Below, piece by piece: positions 1 through 8,781 of a stretch of 64,000 nucleotides of DNA. Position 1 is the first letter of the stretch. Each line of letters starts with the position of its first letter. The DNA comes from Pseudomonas sp. W4I3 (GTDB lineage Bacteria > Pseudomonadota > Gammaproteobacteria > Pseudomonadales > Pseudomonadaceae), in assembly GCF_030816195.1 (NCBI RefSeq), contig NZ_JAUSXS010000001.1:62001-126000 (forward strand). Direction: 5' to 3'. The position numbers were made by a program, and so were the translations under genes. Under the pieces are notes generated by a model, which was not told the DNA's origin, made no database searches, and worked only from the letters and a program-made list of their open reading frames with translations.

Positions 1-1
1 C

Positions 2-1969
2 CACCTGACCGGTTACACCAGCGCCACATCGCTGGATCAGTCTGCCTTGGACCTCGGCATTTGGGTTGACCTCAATGAGCGCAAGCACATGCTGGAGTTG
101 ATGCAGCGCGACGGCTTTGTCCGCGATTTCACCTGCCATATACGCCGCGTCGATGGCCAGGTTCGCCTCTGCGAACTGTCCAGCCGCTCGCTGCCCATCG
201 GCGAAGAAGACTGCATGCTGACCATCGCCCGCGACATCACTGAACGCCAGCTGATGCAGGAAAAATTGCAGCAAGCCGCCACGGTGTTCGAAAGCACCGC
301 CGAAGGCGTATTGATCACCGACACTCGGCAGAACATCAGTGCCGTTAACCGCGCCTTCAGCGAAATCACCGGCTACAGTGAGGCCGAAGCGCTGGGCCAT
401 ACCCCGCGCCTGCTCGCCTCCGGCCTGCATGACAGCGCCTTCTATGCGGCGATGTGGCATCAGTTGACGACCCAGGGCCACTGGCAGGGCGAAATTTCCA
501 ACCGTCGAAAGGACGGCGAGCTGTACCCCAGCTGGCTGACCATCAGCGCTGTGCGCAATCGCGACCAGTTGGTCACCCACTTCGTGGCGGTATTCGCCGA
601 TATTTCCAGCCTCAAGCTCGCCCAGGCGCGCCTCGACTATCAGGCCCATCACGACCCGCTGACCGGCCTGCCCAATCGCACGTTGTTTGAAAGTCGACTG
701 CAGGCCGCCCTCAACGGCCAGCAGGAAAGCGGTAATCAAGGCGCTGTGTTGTTTCTCGACCTGGACCGTTTCAAACACATCAACGACAGCCTGGGCCACC
801 CGGTCGGCGACCTCCTGCTCAAAGACATTGCCGTGCGCCTTAAGGAACAACTGCGCGACATCGACACCGTCGCCCGCCTGGGCGGCGACGAATTCATCAT
901 TCTGCTGCCCGGTCTGCAACAGGCCAGCGACGCCCAGTACTTGGCAAATAAACTGCTCGACTGTTTCACTCCGCCCTTCCAGGCCGGCGAGCACGAGTTC
1001 TTTATCAGCGCGAGCATCGGCACCAGTCTGTACCCGCAGGACGGCACCGATGTCGCCACTCTGGTCAAAAATGCCGACGCCGCGATGTACCGCTCAAAAG
1101 CCAATGGCCGCAACCGTGTTGAAAGCTACACCCGCGACTTGACGGCCCAGGCCAATGAACGCGTGGCCTTGGAGCATGAGCTGCGCCGCGCCATCGAACG
1201 TGACGAGTTGAGCCTGTATTACCAACCCAAACGCAGCTTGATCACTCAGGAGCTGATCGGCGCCGAGGCCTTGATTCGCTGGCACCACCCAACCTTTGGC
1301 GATGTGCCACCCGAACACTTCATCGCCTTGGCCGAAGAAAACGGCACGATTCTGCAAATTGGCGATTGGGTACTGGAACAGGCCTGCCGACAGATGCAGG
1401 CCTGGAGAGGCACTTTCGATGATTTCGGCCCGCTGTCCGTCAACCTCGCCGGCGCGCAGCTGCGTCACCCCAACCTGCTGTCACGCATCGAACAACTGCT
1501 GCGCGATTACCGTCTGGAACCCGGCTGCCTGCAACTGGAGATCACCGAAAACTTCATCATGAGCCAGGCCGAAGAAGCGCTGGAGGTGCTGCACCAACTC
1601 AAAGGGCTGGGCGTACAACTGGCGATCGACGATTTCGGCACCGGTTATTCTTCCCTCAGCTACCTCAAGCGCCTGCCGCTGGACTTCCTCAAGATTGATC
1701 AGTCCTTTGTGCGCGGCCTGCCCGACGACCCCCACGACGCCGCCATCGTGCGCGCCATCATCGCCCTCGGCCACAGCATGCAATTCACCATCATCGCCGA
1801 AGGCGTGGAGAACCCCGCCCAGCAAGCCTTCCTCGCTGCAGAAGGCTGTGAACAGATGCAAGGCTACATCGTCAGCCTGCCCCTGCCACCGGAGCAATTT
1901 GCCGTGACCTTCCTTCGCACGAGACTGGAGGATTTTTCGGATGGCACAGTGAACAAACCATCGTTATAA
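2..1969 (+). CDS. PAS-PAS-GGDEF-EAL cyclic-di-GMP protein (5' end outside window)
   Basis: The frame is already open at base 2 and reads in mid-PAS (LTGYTSAT), so the gene starts before the window. A first PAS ends near base 270, a second (EGVLITD...ITGYSEAEAL) covers about 290-620, then come a GGDEF domain (about 640-1120) and an EAL domain (about 1180-1900). The cyclase signature LGGDEF is intact at 878-895, with an RxxD product-inhibition site (RDID) five residues upstream. The EAL signature (EALIRW, 1265-1282) and the DDFGTGYSS loop are also intact. Both making and breaking of c-di-GMP are therefore possible, though in such dual proteins one activity often dominates. The signal sensed by the PAS domains cannot be read from sequence. 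A tRNA gene follows 15 bases downstream. Confidence 0.9.
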   Translation, partial: HLTGYTSATSLDQSALDLGIWVDLNERKHMLELMQRDGFVRDFTCHIRRVDGQVRLCELSSRSLPIGEEDCMLTIARDITERQLMQEKLQQAATVFESTAEGVLITDTRQNISAVNRAFSEITGYSEAEALGHTPRLLASGLHDSAFYAAMWHQLTTQGHWQGEISNRRKDGELYPSWLTISAVRNRDQLVTHFVAVFADISSLKLAQARLDYQAHHDPLTGLPNRTLFESRLQAALNGQQESGNQGAVLFLDLDRFKHINDSLGHPVGDLLLKDIAVRLKEQLRDIDTVARLGGDEFIILLPGLQQASDAQYLANKLLDCFTPPFQAGEHEFFISASIGTSLYPQDGTDVATLVKNADAAMYRSKANGRNRVESYTRDLTAQANERVALEHELRRAIERDELSLYYQPKRSLITQELIGAEALIRWHHPTFGDVPPEHFIALAEENGTILQIGDWVLEQACRQMQAWRGTFDDFGPLSVNLAGAQLRHPNLLSRIEQLLRDYRLEPGCLQLEITENFIMSQAEEALEVLHQLKGLGVQLAIDDFGTGYSSLSYLKRLPLDFLKIDQSFVRGLPDDPHDAAIVRAIIALGHSMQFTIIAEGVENPAQQAFLAAEGCEQMQGYIVSLPLPPEQFAVTFLRTRLEDFSDGTVNKPSL

Positions 1970-1984
1970 TCCGCGACCTACTGA

Positions 1985-2061
1985 GGGCCTATAGCTCAGT
2001 TGGTCAGAGCAGAGGACTCATAATCCTTTGGTCCACGGTTCAAGTCCGTGTGGGCCCACCA
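1985..2061 (+). tRNA. tRNA with CAU anticodon, probably tRNA-Ile2 (alternatively elongator Met)
   Basis: A 77-base cloverleaf: a seven-pair acceptor stem (GGGCCTA with TGGGCCC, one T-G pair), D-arm AGCTCAGTTGG, anticodon loop CTCATAA giving CAU, T-arm GGTTCAAGTCC, and an encoded 3' CCA. CAU anticodons belong to initiator Met, elongator Met, or the minor Ile tRNA whose C34 is changed to lysidine by TilS. The initiator is excluded because position 1-72 is a proper G-C pair. C4-G69 and C5-G68, reported identity pairs for TilS in E. coli, are present, and the anticodon arm resembles E. coli tRNA-Ile2, so Ile2 is favoured. Confidence 0.9.
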
Positions 2062-2066
2062 ACTCC

Positions 2067-2089
2067 AAAGCCGCGCATTGCGCGGCTTT
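2067..2089 (+). terminator. Terminator after the tRNA
   Basis: AAAGCCGCGC pairs perfectly with GCGCGGCTTT across a three-base loop, five bases after the tRNA CCA end. The T-run is short (TTT, C, then GCGTTT). It could also serve the oppositely oriented exporter gene. Confidence 0.7.
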
Positions 2090-2131
2090 CGCGTTTCTGG
2101 AACCCTGAAAGAAATACGTATGGGCGCTGCC

Positions 2132-2758
2132 TCAAACTGATCGTTTGCTGAAGGCAAGCCGTGCCGCGAAAAGGACGAAAATCAAGCCAGTCGTGCGGTC
2201 CATCCAGGTGATGACTTTCTCGCTGCGCAATACTTTTGCCAGGGGCTGGGTCGCGGCAATCAGGATGATCGACCACAGAAACCCAATAACGACGTGAATA
2301 CTGACCAAGCCAAACGTCCAGGCGATCAATGGCTGCCCTTGCGGAATGAACTGGGGGAGAAAGGACACGTAGAAGACGCCGATCTTGGGGTTCAGCACGT
2401 TACCCATCAGGCCTTTGAAGAACCAGTTTGGCACTTTCTTTTGAGCGCCCTCGACAGATGACAATGACGTGCGAGGCCGCAACAGCATGTTTAGCCCCAG
2501 CCAGGCCAGGTAGGCCGCGCCGCAATATTTCAAAATATCGAACGCCAGCTCTGAGACAGCAATCAGGGCTCCAAGTCCAAAAGCGACGGCGGCGCCCCAC
2601 AGGAAGCAGCCTGCGTTGATGCCCAAAGCCGCGCGCAGTGCCTGTCGCTTACCTTCCACCGTGGCCGTGCGCAAAATCAGTGCAGTGTCGAGGCCAGGCG
2701 TCAGCGTGAGCAGGGTCGCGGCGAAGGCAAAGGCAATAAGGTTGTCAGAAAACGGCAT
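2132..2758 (-). CDS. LysE/RhtB family amino-acid exporter
   Basis: A 208-residue hydrophobic protein with about six membrane segments, the usual size for the LysE/RhtB family of inner-membrane amino-acid exporters. The N-terminal TLTPGLDTALIL matches the family's PGP region, and NPKIGVFYVSFLPQF near residues 123-137 matches its second hallmark. It is divergent from an AsnC/Lrp regulator gene about 190 bases away, a frequent arrangement in which the regulator controls the exporter. Since the next genes degrade lysine, export of lysine or a related basic or aromatic amino acid is a reasonable guess, but substrate cannot be assigned from sequence in this family. Confidence 0.85.
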   Translation of the reverse strand: MPFSDNLIAFAFAATLLTLTPGLDTALILRTATVEGKRQALRAALGINAGCFLWGAAVAFGLGALIAVSELAFDILKYCGAAYLAWLGLNMLLRPRTSLSSVEGAQKKVPNWFFKGLMGNVLNPKIGVFYVSFLPQFIPQGQPLIAWTFGLVSIHVVIGFLWSIILIAATQPLAKVLRSEKVITWMDRTTGLIFVLFAARLAFSKRSV

Positions 2759-2952
2759 AGGTGGGTCTCAGCCAGATGTAGCCGGCAGATTAACCTTTAA
2801 ATACGCGCTATCAAATCCCCACGGGCTACATGCCGATGTTCGCGCGGTGACGCCCTCGACGGTTCAAGCCAGTGTCTGGTGCAGCGGTTCTGTAAGCCCG
2901 ACCAAGCCTGTAACATACCTGCCCACCGCACCCTCGCACTGGAGCTTGACCC

Positions 2953-3399
2953 TTGCCCGCCCTTGACGACATTGACCGCCAACTGATCGCCGCCTTGCAG
3001 CTCAATGCTCGCGAAAGCGTGGCCATGCTTGCCCGGCAGTTGGGGATCGCGCGCACCACGGTCACTTCGCGCCTGGCGCGCCTTGAGAAAACCCAGGTGA
3101 TTACCGGTTATGGCGTGCGCCTGGGCCAGCGCGTGGCGGATGGTGGTTTGCAGGCGTATGTGGGCATTACCGTGCAGCCGCGATCGGGCAAAGAAGTGCT
3201 GCGCAGGTTGAGCGCGATGGCCCAGGTACAACAGCTGTGCGCGGTGAGCGGCGAATTTGATTACGTGGCGTGGCTGCGCACTGAGTCGCCGGAGCAGCTT
3301 GATCAGTTGCTGGATCAGATTGGCAGCGTCGATGGCGTGGAAAAAACCACCACATCCATCATCCTTAGTAACAAGTTGGACCGCGGGCAACCTATCTGA
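2953..3399 (+). CDS. AsnC/Lrp family transcriptional regulator
   Basis: A 148-residue protein with an N-terminal winged helix-turn-helix (residues about 5-50, AMLARQLGIARTTVTSRL) and a C-terminal ligand-binding RAM domain (about 68-140, including SGEFDYVAWL). The start is TTG at 2953, preceded by GGAG at 2941-2944; no in-frame ATG fits the domain start. It lies between the divergent LysE-type exporter and davB and in the same direction as davBA, so it is the likely local regulator of lysine use or export. An ATTGA/TCAAT inverted repeat at 3416-3436, upstream of davB, is a weak candidate operator. Confidence 0.85.
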   Translation: MPALDDIDRQLIAALQLNARESVAMLARQLGIARTTVTSRLARLEKTQVITGYGVRLGQRVADGGLQAYVGITVQPRSGKEVLRRLSAMAQVQQLCAVSGEFDYVAWLRTESPEQLDQLLDQIGSVDGVEKTTTSIILSNKLDRGQPI

Positions 3400-3545
3400 C
3401 CAAAAACATCGTCATATTGACTGAAACGAATTCAATCCGACGACACATTGCGTCTTATTAACGAGCGCAACGCTCTCTAAACTGGCTGCCATCTTTTTCT
3501 ATACTCAACGGGCCCTATCCCGCCGAGTCGTCAGTAAGGTCAGCC

Positions 3546-5249
3546 ATGAGCATTCCGTCCAGCACCATCAGCAAGACCAATCGACACCCCGCCGACGGTA
3601 AAAAACCCATCACCATCTTCGGCCCGGACTTCCCGTTTGCCTTTGATGACTGGATCGAACACCCCGCTGGCCTGGGCAGCATTCCTGCCGCCAACCACGG
3701 CGCCGAAGTGGCGATCGTGGGCGCTGGCATTGCCGGGCTGGTAGCTGCCTACGAACTGATGAAGCTGGGCTTGAAACCCGTGGTATACGAAGCCTCGAAG
3801 ATGGGCGGTCGCCTGCGTTCACAGGCTTTCGAAGGTGCCGAAGGCATCATCGCCGAGCTGGGCGGGATGCGCTTTCCGGTGTCGTCCACCGCTTTCTATC
3901 ACTACGTGGACAAACTGGGCCTGGAAACCAAACCCTTTCCCAACCCGCTGACGCCGGCTTCTGGCAGCACCGTTATTGATCTGGAAGGTCAGACGCACTA
4001 CGCGCAAAAGCTCTCCGACCTGCCGGTGCTGTTCCAGGAAGTCGCTGACGCCTGGGCCGACGCGCTGGAAGCCGGTTCGCAGTACGGCGATATTCAGCAA
4101 GCGATCCGCGACCGCGACGTGCCGCGTCTCAAGGAATTGTGGAACAAGCTGGTCCCCCTGTGGGACGACCGCACCTTCTACGACTTTGTCGCCACCTCCA
4201 AGTCCTTTGCCAAATTGTCGTTCCTGCACCGCGAAGTGTTCGGCCAGGTCGGTTTCGGCACGGGCGGTTGGGACTCGGACTTCCCCAATTCCATGCTGGA
4301 AATCTTCCGCGTGGTGATGACCAACTGCGACGACCATCAGCACCTGGTCGTCGGCGGCGTGGCCCAGGTGCCCATGGGAATCTGGCGTCACGTGCCGGAG
4401 CGCTGTGCCCATTGGCCCGCCGGCACCAGCCTGAGTTCACTGCACCGAGGCGCGCCACGGGCGGGCGTGAAGCGCATTGCCCACGCCGCCGACGGCCGCT
4501 TCGCCGTCACCGACAACTACGGCGACACCCGCGAATACGCCGCCGTGCTGACCACCTGCCAAAGCTGGCTGCTGACCACCCAGATCGAATGCGACGAAAC
4601 CCTGTTCTCGCAAAAGATGTGGATGGCCCTGGACCGCACGCGCTACATGCAGTCATCCAAGACCTTCGTCATGGTCGACCGCCCCTTCTGGAAAGACAAA
4701 GACCCGGAAACCGGCCGCGACCTGATGAGCATGACCCTCACTGATCGCCTGACGCGCGGCACCTACCTGTTCGACAACGGCGACGACAAGCCGGGGGTGA
4801 TCTGCCTGTCCTACTCTTGGATGAGCGACGCGTTGAAAATGCTGCCCCAGCCCATCGACAAGCGGGTCAAACTGGCCCTCGACGCACTGAGTAAAATCTA
4901 CCCGAAAGTCGACATCAAGGCGCGCATCATCGGCGACCCGATCACTATCTCCTGGGAAGCCGACCCGCATTTCCTCGGGGCCTTCAAAGGTGCGTTGCCC
5001 GGCCACTACCGGTATAACCAGCGCATGTATGCGCACTTCATGCAGAAGGACATGCCCGCCGAACAGCGTGGAATTTTCATCGCCGGCGACGACGTTTCGT
5101 GGACTCCGGCCTGGGTGGAGGGCGCGGTACAAACCTCGCTGAACGCGGTATGGGGCATCATGACCCACTTCGGCGGCAGCACCCACCCGGAAAACCCGGG
5201 TCCCGGCGATGTGTTCGACGAGATAGGGCCAATCGCCCTGCCCGAATAA
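3546..5249 (+). CDS. davB: Lysine 2-monooxygenase (FAD)
   Basis: This 567-residue flavoprotein oxidatively decarboxylates L-lysine to 5-aminovaleramide (EC 1.13.12.2). The sequence agrees almost throughout with P. putida DavB as I remember it, including NRHPADGKKPITIFGPDFPF near the start. The FAD Rossmann motif VAIVGAGIAGLVAAYEL lies at residues 55-71 with the GG motif MGGRLRSQAF following, and the C-terminal FAD-contacting segment FIAGDDVSWTPAWVEGA is present. The relatives tryptophan and phenylalanine 2-monooxygenases share this fold, but partnership with davA ten bases downstream fixes the assignment. It probably forms an operon with davA. Confidence 0.93.
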   Translation: MSIPSSTISKTNRHPADGKKPITIFGPDFPFAFDDWIEHPAGLGSIPAANHGAEVAIVGAGIAGLVAAYELMKLGLKPVVYEASKMGGRLRSQAFEGAEGIIAELGGMRFPVSSTAFYHYVDKLGLETKPFPNPLTPASGSTVIDLEGQTHYAQKLSDLPVLFQEVADAWADALEAGSQYGDIQQAIRDRDVPRLKELWNKLVPLWDDRTFYDFVATSKSFAKLSFLHREVFGQVGFGTGGWDSDFPNSMLEIFRVVMTNCDDHQHLVVGGVAQVPMGIWRHVPERCAHWPAGTSLSSLHRGAPRAGVKRIAHAADGRFAVTDNYGDTREYAAVLTTCQSWLLTTQIECDETLFSQKMWMALDRTRYMQSSKTFVMVDRPFWKDKDPETGRDLMSMTLTDRLTRGTYLFDNGDDKPGVICLSYSWMSDALKMLPQPIDKRVKLALDALSKIYPKVDIKARIIGDPITISWEADPHFLGAFKGALPGHYRYNQRMYAHFMQKDMPAEQRGIFIAGDDVSWTPAWVEGAVQTSLNAVWGIMTHFGGSTHPENPGPGDVFDEIGPIALPE

Positions 5250-5259
5250 GGAGCCAGAC

Positions 5260-6054
5260 ATGCGTGTTGCCCTGTACCAATGCCCGCCACTGCCGCTGGA
5301 TGTCGCCGGTAACCTCAAGCGTCTGCAGCAGCTGGCGCACGAAGCATCGGGTGCCGATGTGCTGGTGCTGCCGGAGATGTTCCTGACCGGCTACAACATC
5401 GGCGCCGAAGCCACTGGCGCCTTGGCCGAGGCTCGGGATGGCGAGTCGGCGCAAAGCATTGCCGGCATCGCGCAAAGTGCCGGGCTGGCGATTCTATACG
5501 GTTATCCGGAGCGCGCCGAGGACGGCCAGATCTACAACGCCGTGCAGTTGATCGACGCCCATGGCCAACGCCTGTGCAACTACCGCAAGACTCACCTGTT
5601 TGGCGATCTGGACCGCGCGATGTTCAGCGCCGGTGAAGACGATTTCCCGCTGGTGGAATTGAACGGCTGGAAGCTGGGTTTCCTGATTTGCTACGACCTG
5701 GAGTTCCCGGAAAACACCCGGCGCCTGGCCCTGGCCGGCGCCGAACTGATCCTGGTGCCCACCGCCAATATGGTGCCGTTCGACTTTGTCGCCGACGTCA
5801 CCGTGCGGGCACGGGCGTTCGAGAACCAATGCTTCGTGGCTTACGCCAACTATTGCGGGCACGAAGGCGATATTCACTACTGCGGCCAAAGCAGCATCGC
5901 CGCGCCCGATGGCCAGCGCATCGCCCAGGCGGGCCTGGATGAAGCGCTGATCGTCGGTACGCTGGATCGGCAATCGATCCTCGACGCCCGCGCCGCCAAT
6001 CATTACCTGCAAGACCGCCGCCCCGAGCTTTACGGCGCACTGCACAAGCCCTGA
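5260..6054 (+). CDS. davA: 5-aminovaleramidase (nitrilase superfamily)
   Basis: A 264-residue carbon-nitrogen hydrolase predicted to hydrolyse 5-aminovaleramide, the DavB product, to 5-aminovalerate and ammonia (EC 3.5.1.30). The catalytic triad is visible: Glu39 (VLVLPEMFLTG), Lys110 (YRKTHLFGD) and Cys144 (FLICYDLEFPE). It starts ten bases after davB behind an AGGAG sequence (5249-5253), so the two are translated from one message. The next steps, davT and davD, which take 5-aminovalerate to glutarate, are not in the window. Substrate assignment rests on linkage to davB; the amidase family alone would not define it. Confidence 0.92.
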   Translation: MRVALYQCPPLPLDVAGNLKRLQQLAHEASGADVLVLPEMFLTGYNIGAEATGALAEARDGESAQSIAGIAQSAGLAILYGYPERAEDGQIYNAVQLIDAHGQRLCNYRKTHLFGDLDRAMFSAGEDDFPLVELNGWKLGFLICYDLEFPENTRRLALAGAELILVPTANMVPFDFVADVTVRARAFENQCFVAYANYCGHEGDIHYCGQSSIAAPDGQRIAQAGLDEALIVGTLDRQSILDARAANHYLQDRRPELYGALHKP

Positions 6055-6102
6055 TCCACCGGGTTTGCTAGCATAGGCGCTTCCCCCGTTTCGGAAGTGC
6101 CC

Positions 6103-8478
6103 ATGCCTGCGCCGGTTCATCCTCGCCCCCTGCACCTGACTCTGGCCAATGGCCTGCACCTTTGCCTGCGTCATGCGCCGCGCTTGAAGCGCTGTGCGGC
6201 TGTCTTACGCGTGGCGGCGGGCAGTCATGACGCGCCATTGGCGTGGCCGGGGCTGGCGCACTTCCTTGAGCACCTGCTGTTTCTGGGGACCGAGCGCTTT
6301 CCCGCGGGCGAAGGGCTGATGGCCTACGTGCAGCGCCATGGCGGGCAAGTGAACGCCAGCACCCGCGAGCGCACCACGGAGTTCTTTTTTGAGCTGCCGG
6401 TTTCAACTTTCGCCGATGGGCTCGTGCGATTGGCCGACATGCTTACCCACCCTCGCCTGACCATTGACGATCAACTGCGCGAACGCGAAGTGCTGCATGC
6501 CGAATTTATTGCCTGGTCCCAGGATGCCAAGGCGCAGCAACAAGTGGCCTTGCTGCAGGGTTTGGCCGCCGACCATCCGCTGCGCGGTTTTCATGCGGGT
6601 AACCGCGACAGTCTGCCCGTGGAGCGTGAGGCGTTTCAGCAGGCGTTGCGGGAATTTCACCAGCGTTTCTATCAGAGCGGTCAGATGACGCTCAGCCTGG
6701 CCGGCCCACAGTCGCAGGAAGATCTGGAAGCGTTGGCACAGCAATTCAGTGCCCAATTGATCGGCGGGCCGCTGCATCCCCAGGCCGAACCACCGGCACT
6801 GATGGCCGGGCACGCCAGGGGCTATCAACAGGTTGCCGGCCAACATCTGCATCAGGTCATCACCGGTGACGCACCGCGCGAAGCGCTGGCGTTTCTCTGT
6901 ACCTGGCTCAACAGCTCAGCGCCGGGTGGCTTGCTCGCCGAACTCAAGGCGCGGCGCCTGGCGACTGCATTGCACGCCTCGGTGCTGTATCACTTTGCCG
7001 GGCAAGCCGTGCTGGATATCGACTTTACCCTTGACGCCCAAAGCGGCTCTGCGACAGAGATCGAGGCGTTGCTGCACGACTGGCTGAGTTTTTTCGCACA
7101 GAGCGACTGGACACCGCTACGCGAAGAATTCGCGTTGCTCAAGGCTCGCCAGCAACAGGTGCAAAGCGCCCTGGCGCTGGCACGCAACGACGAAGAAGAC
7201 TTATCGGAACAAGGCGTCGCAGCCCTCAAGGCCATGCTCGACGCACAGCATCTGCCGCCCGCCAAACACGCGTGGCAGCTTCCACCGAACAACCCCTTCC
7301 TTCGTCCAGCCGCCAAAGAAGAACGTGCCGGCCTGATTCGCGGCCAGACCAGCGCCCACCGTGGCTTGCGCACCTTCGCCCAGGACCGCTCACGAGGCCG
7401 ACGGGACATGTCGGCACTGACATTCAACCAGGCCTTGGCAAATGACAACGAAGAAGGCGCCCTTTACCTGCGCTGGCGCTTTGACTGCGCCGTGCCTGCT
7501 GGCCTGGACAGCGTGCTGCTGCCGTTGCGCGAAAGTGCCGGCCAGGCGGGCGTCGAATTGAGTGCCGAAACCATCGGCAATGACTGGCAAGTAAAAATGC
7601 TCGGTCTCCACGAGCCCATGCCCGCCGTACTCGAGGCGCTGACGCGCTGCTTGGGCACGGCCGATGAACACGTGGCACCAACGCCCGCACTGCCGATGAT
7701 TGCCGTCCGCGAATTGCTCAAGGCATTGCCCACTTGCTGTGCCGGTGTCCAGCCTATGCCCCAAGAGACGCCGGCCTCATGGGCCAGCGCCCGCTGGCAA
7801 GGGATGGGCTCAGGGTTACCGGCCGCCTGTGAAACGGCGATCAAGACCGCCGCTGCACGATTGCCTGGCCAGCCCGCACATTTCCAATGCCAGCCTCAAG
7901 CGTTCAACGAACAGCATCTCTGGCACGACGTAAGTACCGAGTCCAGCGAAGCGGCAGTGCTGTTGTTCTGCCCGACACCGACACAAACCCTGGCCGATGA
8001 AGCGGCCTGGCGCTTGCTCGGTCATCTGCTTCAGGGACCGTTCTACCAGCGCCTGCGCGTCGAGCTACAAATCGGCTACGCCGTGTTCAGCGGCATCCGA
8101 CAGGTCGATGGGCAAACCGGCCTGCTGTTCGGCGTGCAATCCCCCAGCGCGTCCCTGAGTGAGATCGTCGAGCAAGCGAAGGCCTTTCTGGCGCAACTGC
8201 CGTCGTTGATCGAGCGCAGCGCAGACATGGGCAACACGGCCCTGGCGCAGCAATTCGCGGCCCAGTCGCTGCCTATCGGCCAAGCCGCTGATCTTGTGTG
8301 GCACGTCCACTTGGCGGGCCACGCAGCGGATTACCTGGAGCAATTACAACACTTGATACAAATCTGCTCGCCTGCCGATATGCAGCGCGCCGCCCAGCAA
8401 CTGAACGACGCCACAGGCGGCTGGCATTGCATCGCCAACGGCCCATGCATCGGTGGGCACTGGCAGTCGGCGGGTTGA
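6103..8478 (+). CDS. pqqF: PQQ biosynthesis protease PqqF (M16 family)
   Basis: A 791-residue M16 zinc peptidase of insulinase/pitrilysin type. The inverted zinc motif HFLEH is at residues 53-57 (His53, Glu56, His57), and the third ligand is probably the Glu of REREVLHAEF. It carries the two-halves architecture of this family. In PQQ synthesis it is thought to release the crosslinked Glu-Tyr unit from PqqA. I chose ATG 6103 over the in-frame GTG at 6097 because GGAAG (6093-6097) is well spaced only for the ATG. It sits upstream of pqqA, the order seen in fluorescent pseudomonads but not in P. aeruginosa. Confidence 0.92.
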   Translation: MPAPVHPRPLHLTLANGLHLCLRHAPRLKRCAAVLRVAAGSHDAPLAWPGLAHFLEHLLFLGTERFPAGEGLMAYVQRHGGQVNASTRERTTEFFFELPVSTFADGLVRLADMLTHPRLTIDDQLREREVLHAEFIAWSQDAKAQQQVALLQGLAADHPLRGFHAGNRDSLPVEREAFQQALREFHQRFYQSGQMTLSLAGPQSQEDLEALAQQFSAQLIGGPLHPQAEPPALMAGHARGYQQVAGQHLHQVITGDAPREALAFLCTWLNSSAPGGLLAELKARRLATALHASVLYHFAGQAVLDIDFTLDAQSGSATEIEALLHDWLSFFAQSDWTPLREEFALLKARQQQVQSALALARNDEEDLSEQGVAALKAMLDAQHLPPAKHAWQLPPNNPFLRPAAKEERAGLIRGQTSAHRGLRTFAQDRSRGRRDMSALTFNQALANDNEEGALYLRWRFDCAVPAGLDSVLLPLRESAGQAGVELSAETIGNDWQVKMLGLHEPMPAVLEALTRCLGTADEHVAPTPALPMIAVRELLKALPTCCAGVQPMPQETPASWASARWQGMGSGLPAACETAIKTAAARLPGQPAHFQCQPQAFNEQHLWHDVSTESSEAAVLLFCPTPTQTLADEAAWRLLGHLLQGPFYQRLRVELQIGYAVFSGIRQVDGQTGLLFGVQSPSASLSEIVEQAKAFLAQLPSLIERSADMGNTALAQQFAAQSLPIGQAADLVWHVHLAGHAADYLEQLQHLIQICSPADMQRAAQQLNDATGGWHCIANGPCIGGHWQSAG

Positions 8479-8534
8479 TCGTTGCCAACCGTGCAACAGC
8501 CTTTTTCGTTCAAGACAGCGCTAACTCGAAAAGA

Positions 8535-8557
8535 ATTGCGTAATATTCACACGCAAT
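8535..8557 (+). promoter_or_regulatory. Inverted repeat upstream of pqqA (candidate operator)
   Basis: ATTGCGT (8535-8541) and ACGCAAT (8551-8557) are perfect 7-base arms around a 9-base AT-rich spacer. They lie in the 150-base gap between pqqF and pqqA, about 80 bases before pqqA. The position suits a regulator site or a leader hairpin. No known binding consensus was recognised. Confidence 0.4.
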
Positions 8558-8636
8558 ATCTGAACATCTCCCATGGGAGGTGGACTATATGTACTACTTG
8601 GTAGTGAACATCCCGTCCCTTGATAGGAGTATGAAT

Positions 8637-8711
8637 ATGACCTGGTCCAAACCTGCTTACACCGATCTGCGCATCGGTTTCGAAGTCACCATGTACTTCG
8701 CCAGCCGCTAA
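8637..8711 (+). CDS. pqqA: PQQ precursor peptide PqqA
   Basis: A 24-residue peptide, [20 protein letters not shown] followed by FASR, that supplies the Glu and Tyr carbon skeleton of PQQ. The conserved E-x-x-x-Y pair is Glu16 and Tyr20. PqqE joins these side chains and peptidases free them. ATG 8637 is the best start: GGAG at 8626-8629 is seven bases away, while ATG 8631 is only one base from it. The same frame is open upstream to another ATG at 8589 with its own strong ribosome site, which would give a 40-residue form. It is the first gene of the ABCDE block and is followed by a stem-loop. Confidence 0.95.
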   Translation: MTWSKPAYTDLRIGFEVTMYFASR

Positions 8712-8726
8712 TCCGCTGGGTAATAC

Positions 8727-8755
8727 AACGCCTCGGTTCGCCCGGGGCGTTTTTG
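8727..8755 (+). terminator. Stem-loop with T-run between pqqA and pqqB
   Basis: AACGCCTCGG pairs with the CCGGGGCGTT arm (one T-G pair) around a short loop containing TTCG, followed by TTTTGTTTT. It resembles an intrinsic terminator or attenuator placed inside the pqq operon. Partial readthrough would give more pqqA message than pqqBCDE message, as suits a substrate peptide needed in excess over its enzymes. Confidence 0.75.
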
Positions 8756-8781
8756 TTTTGAGCTTTGCTGATGGAGCGACC

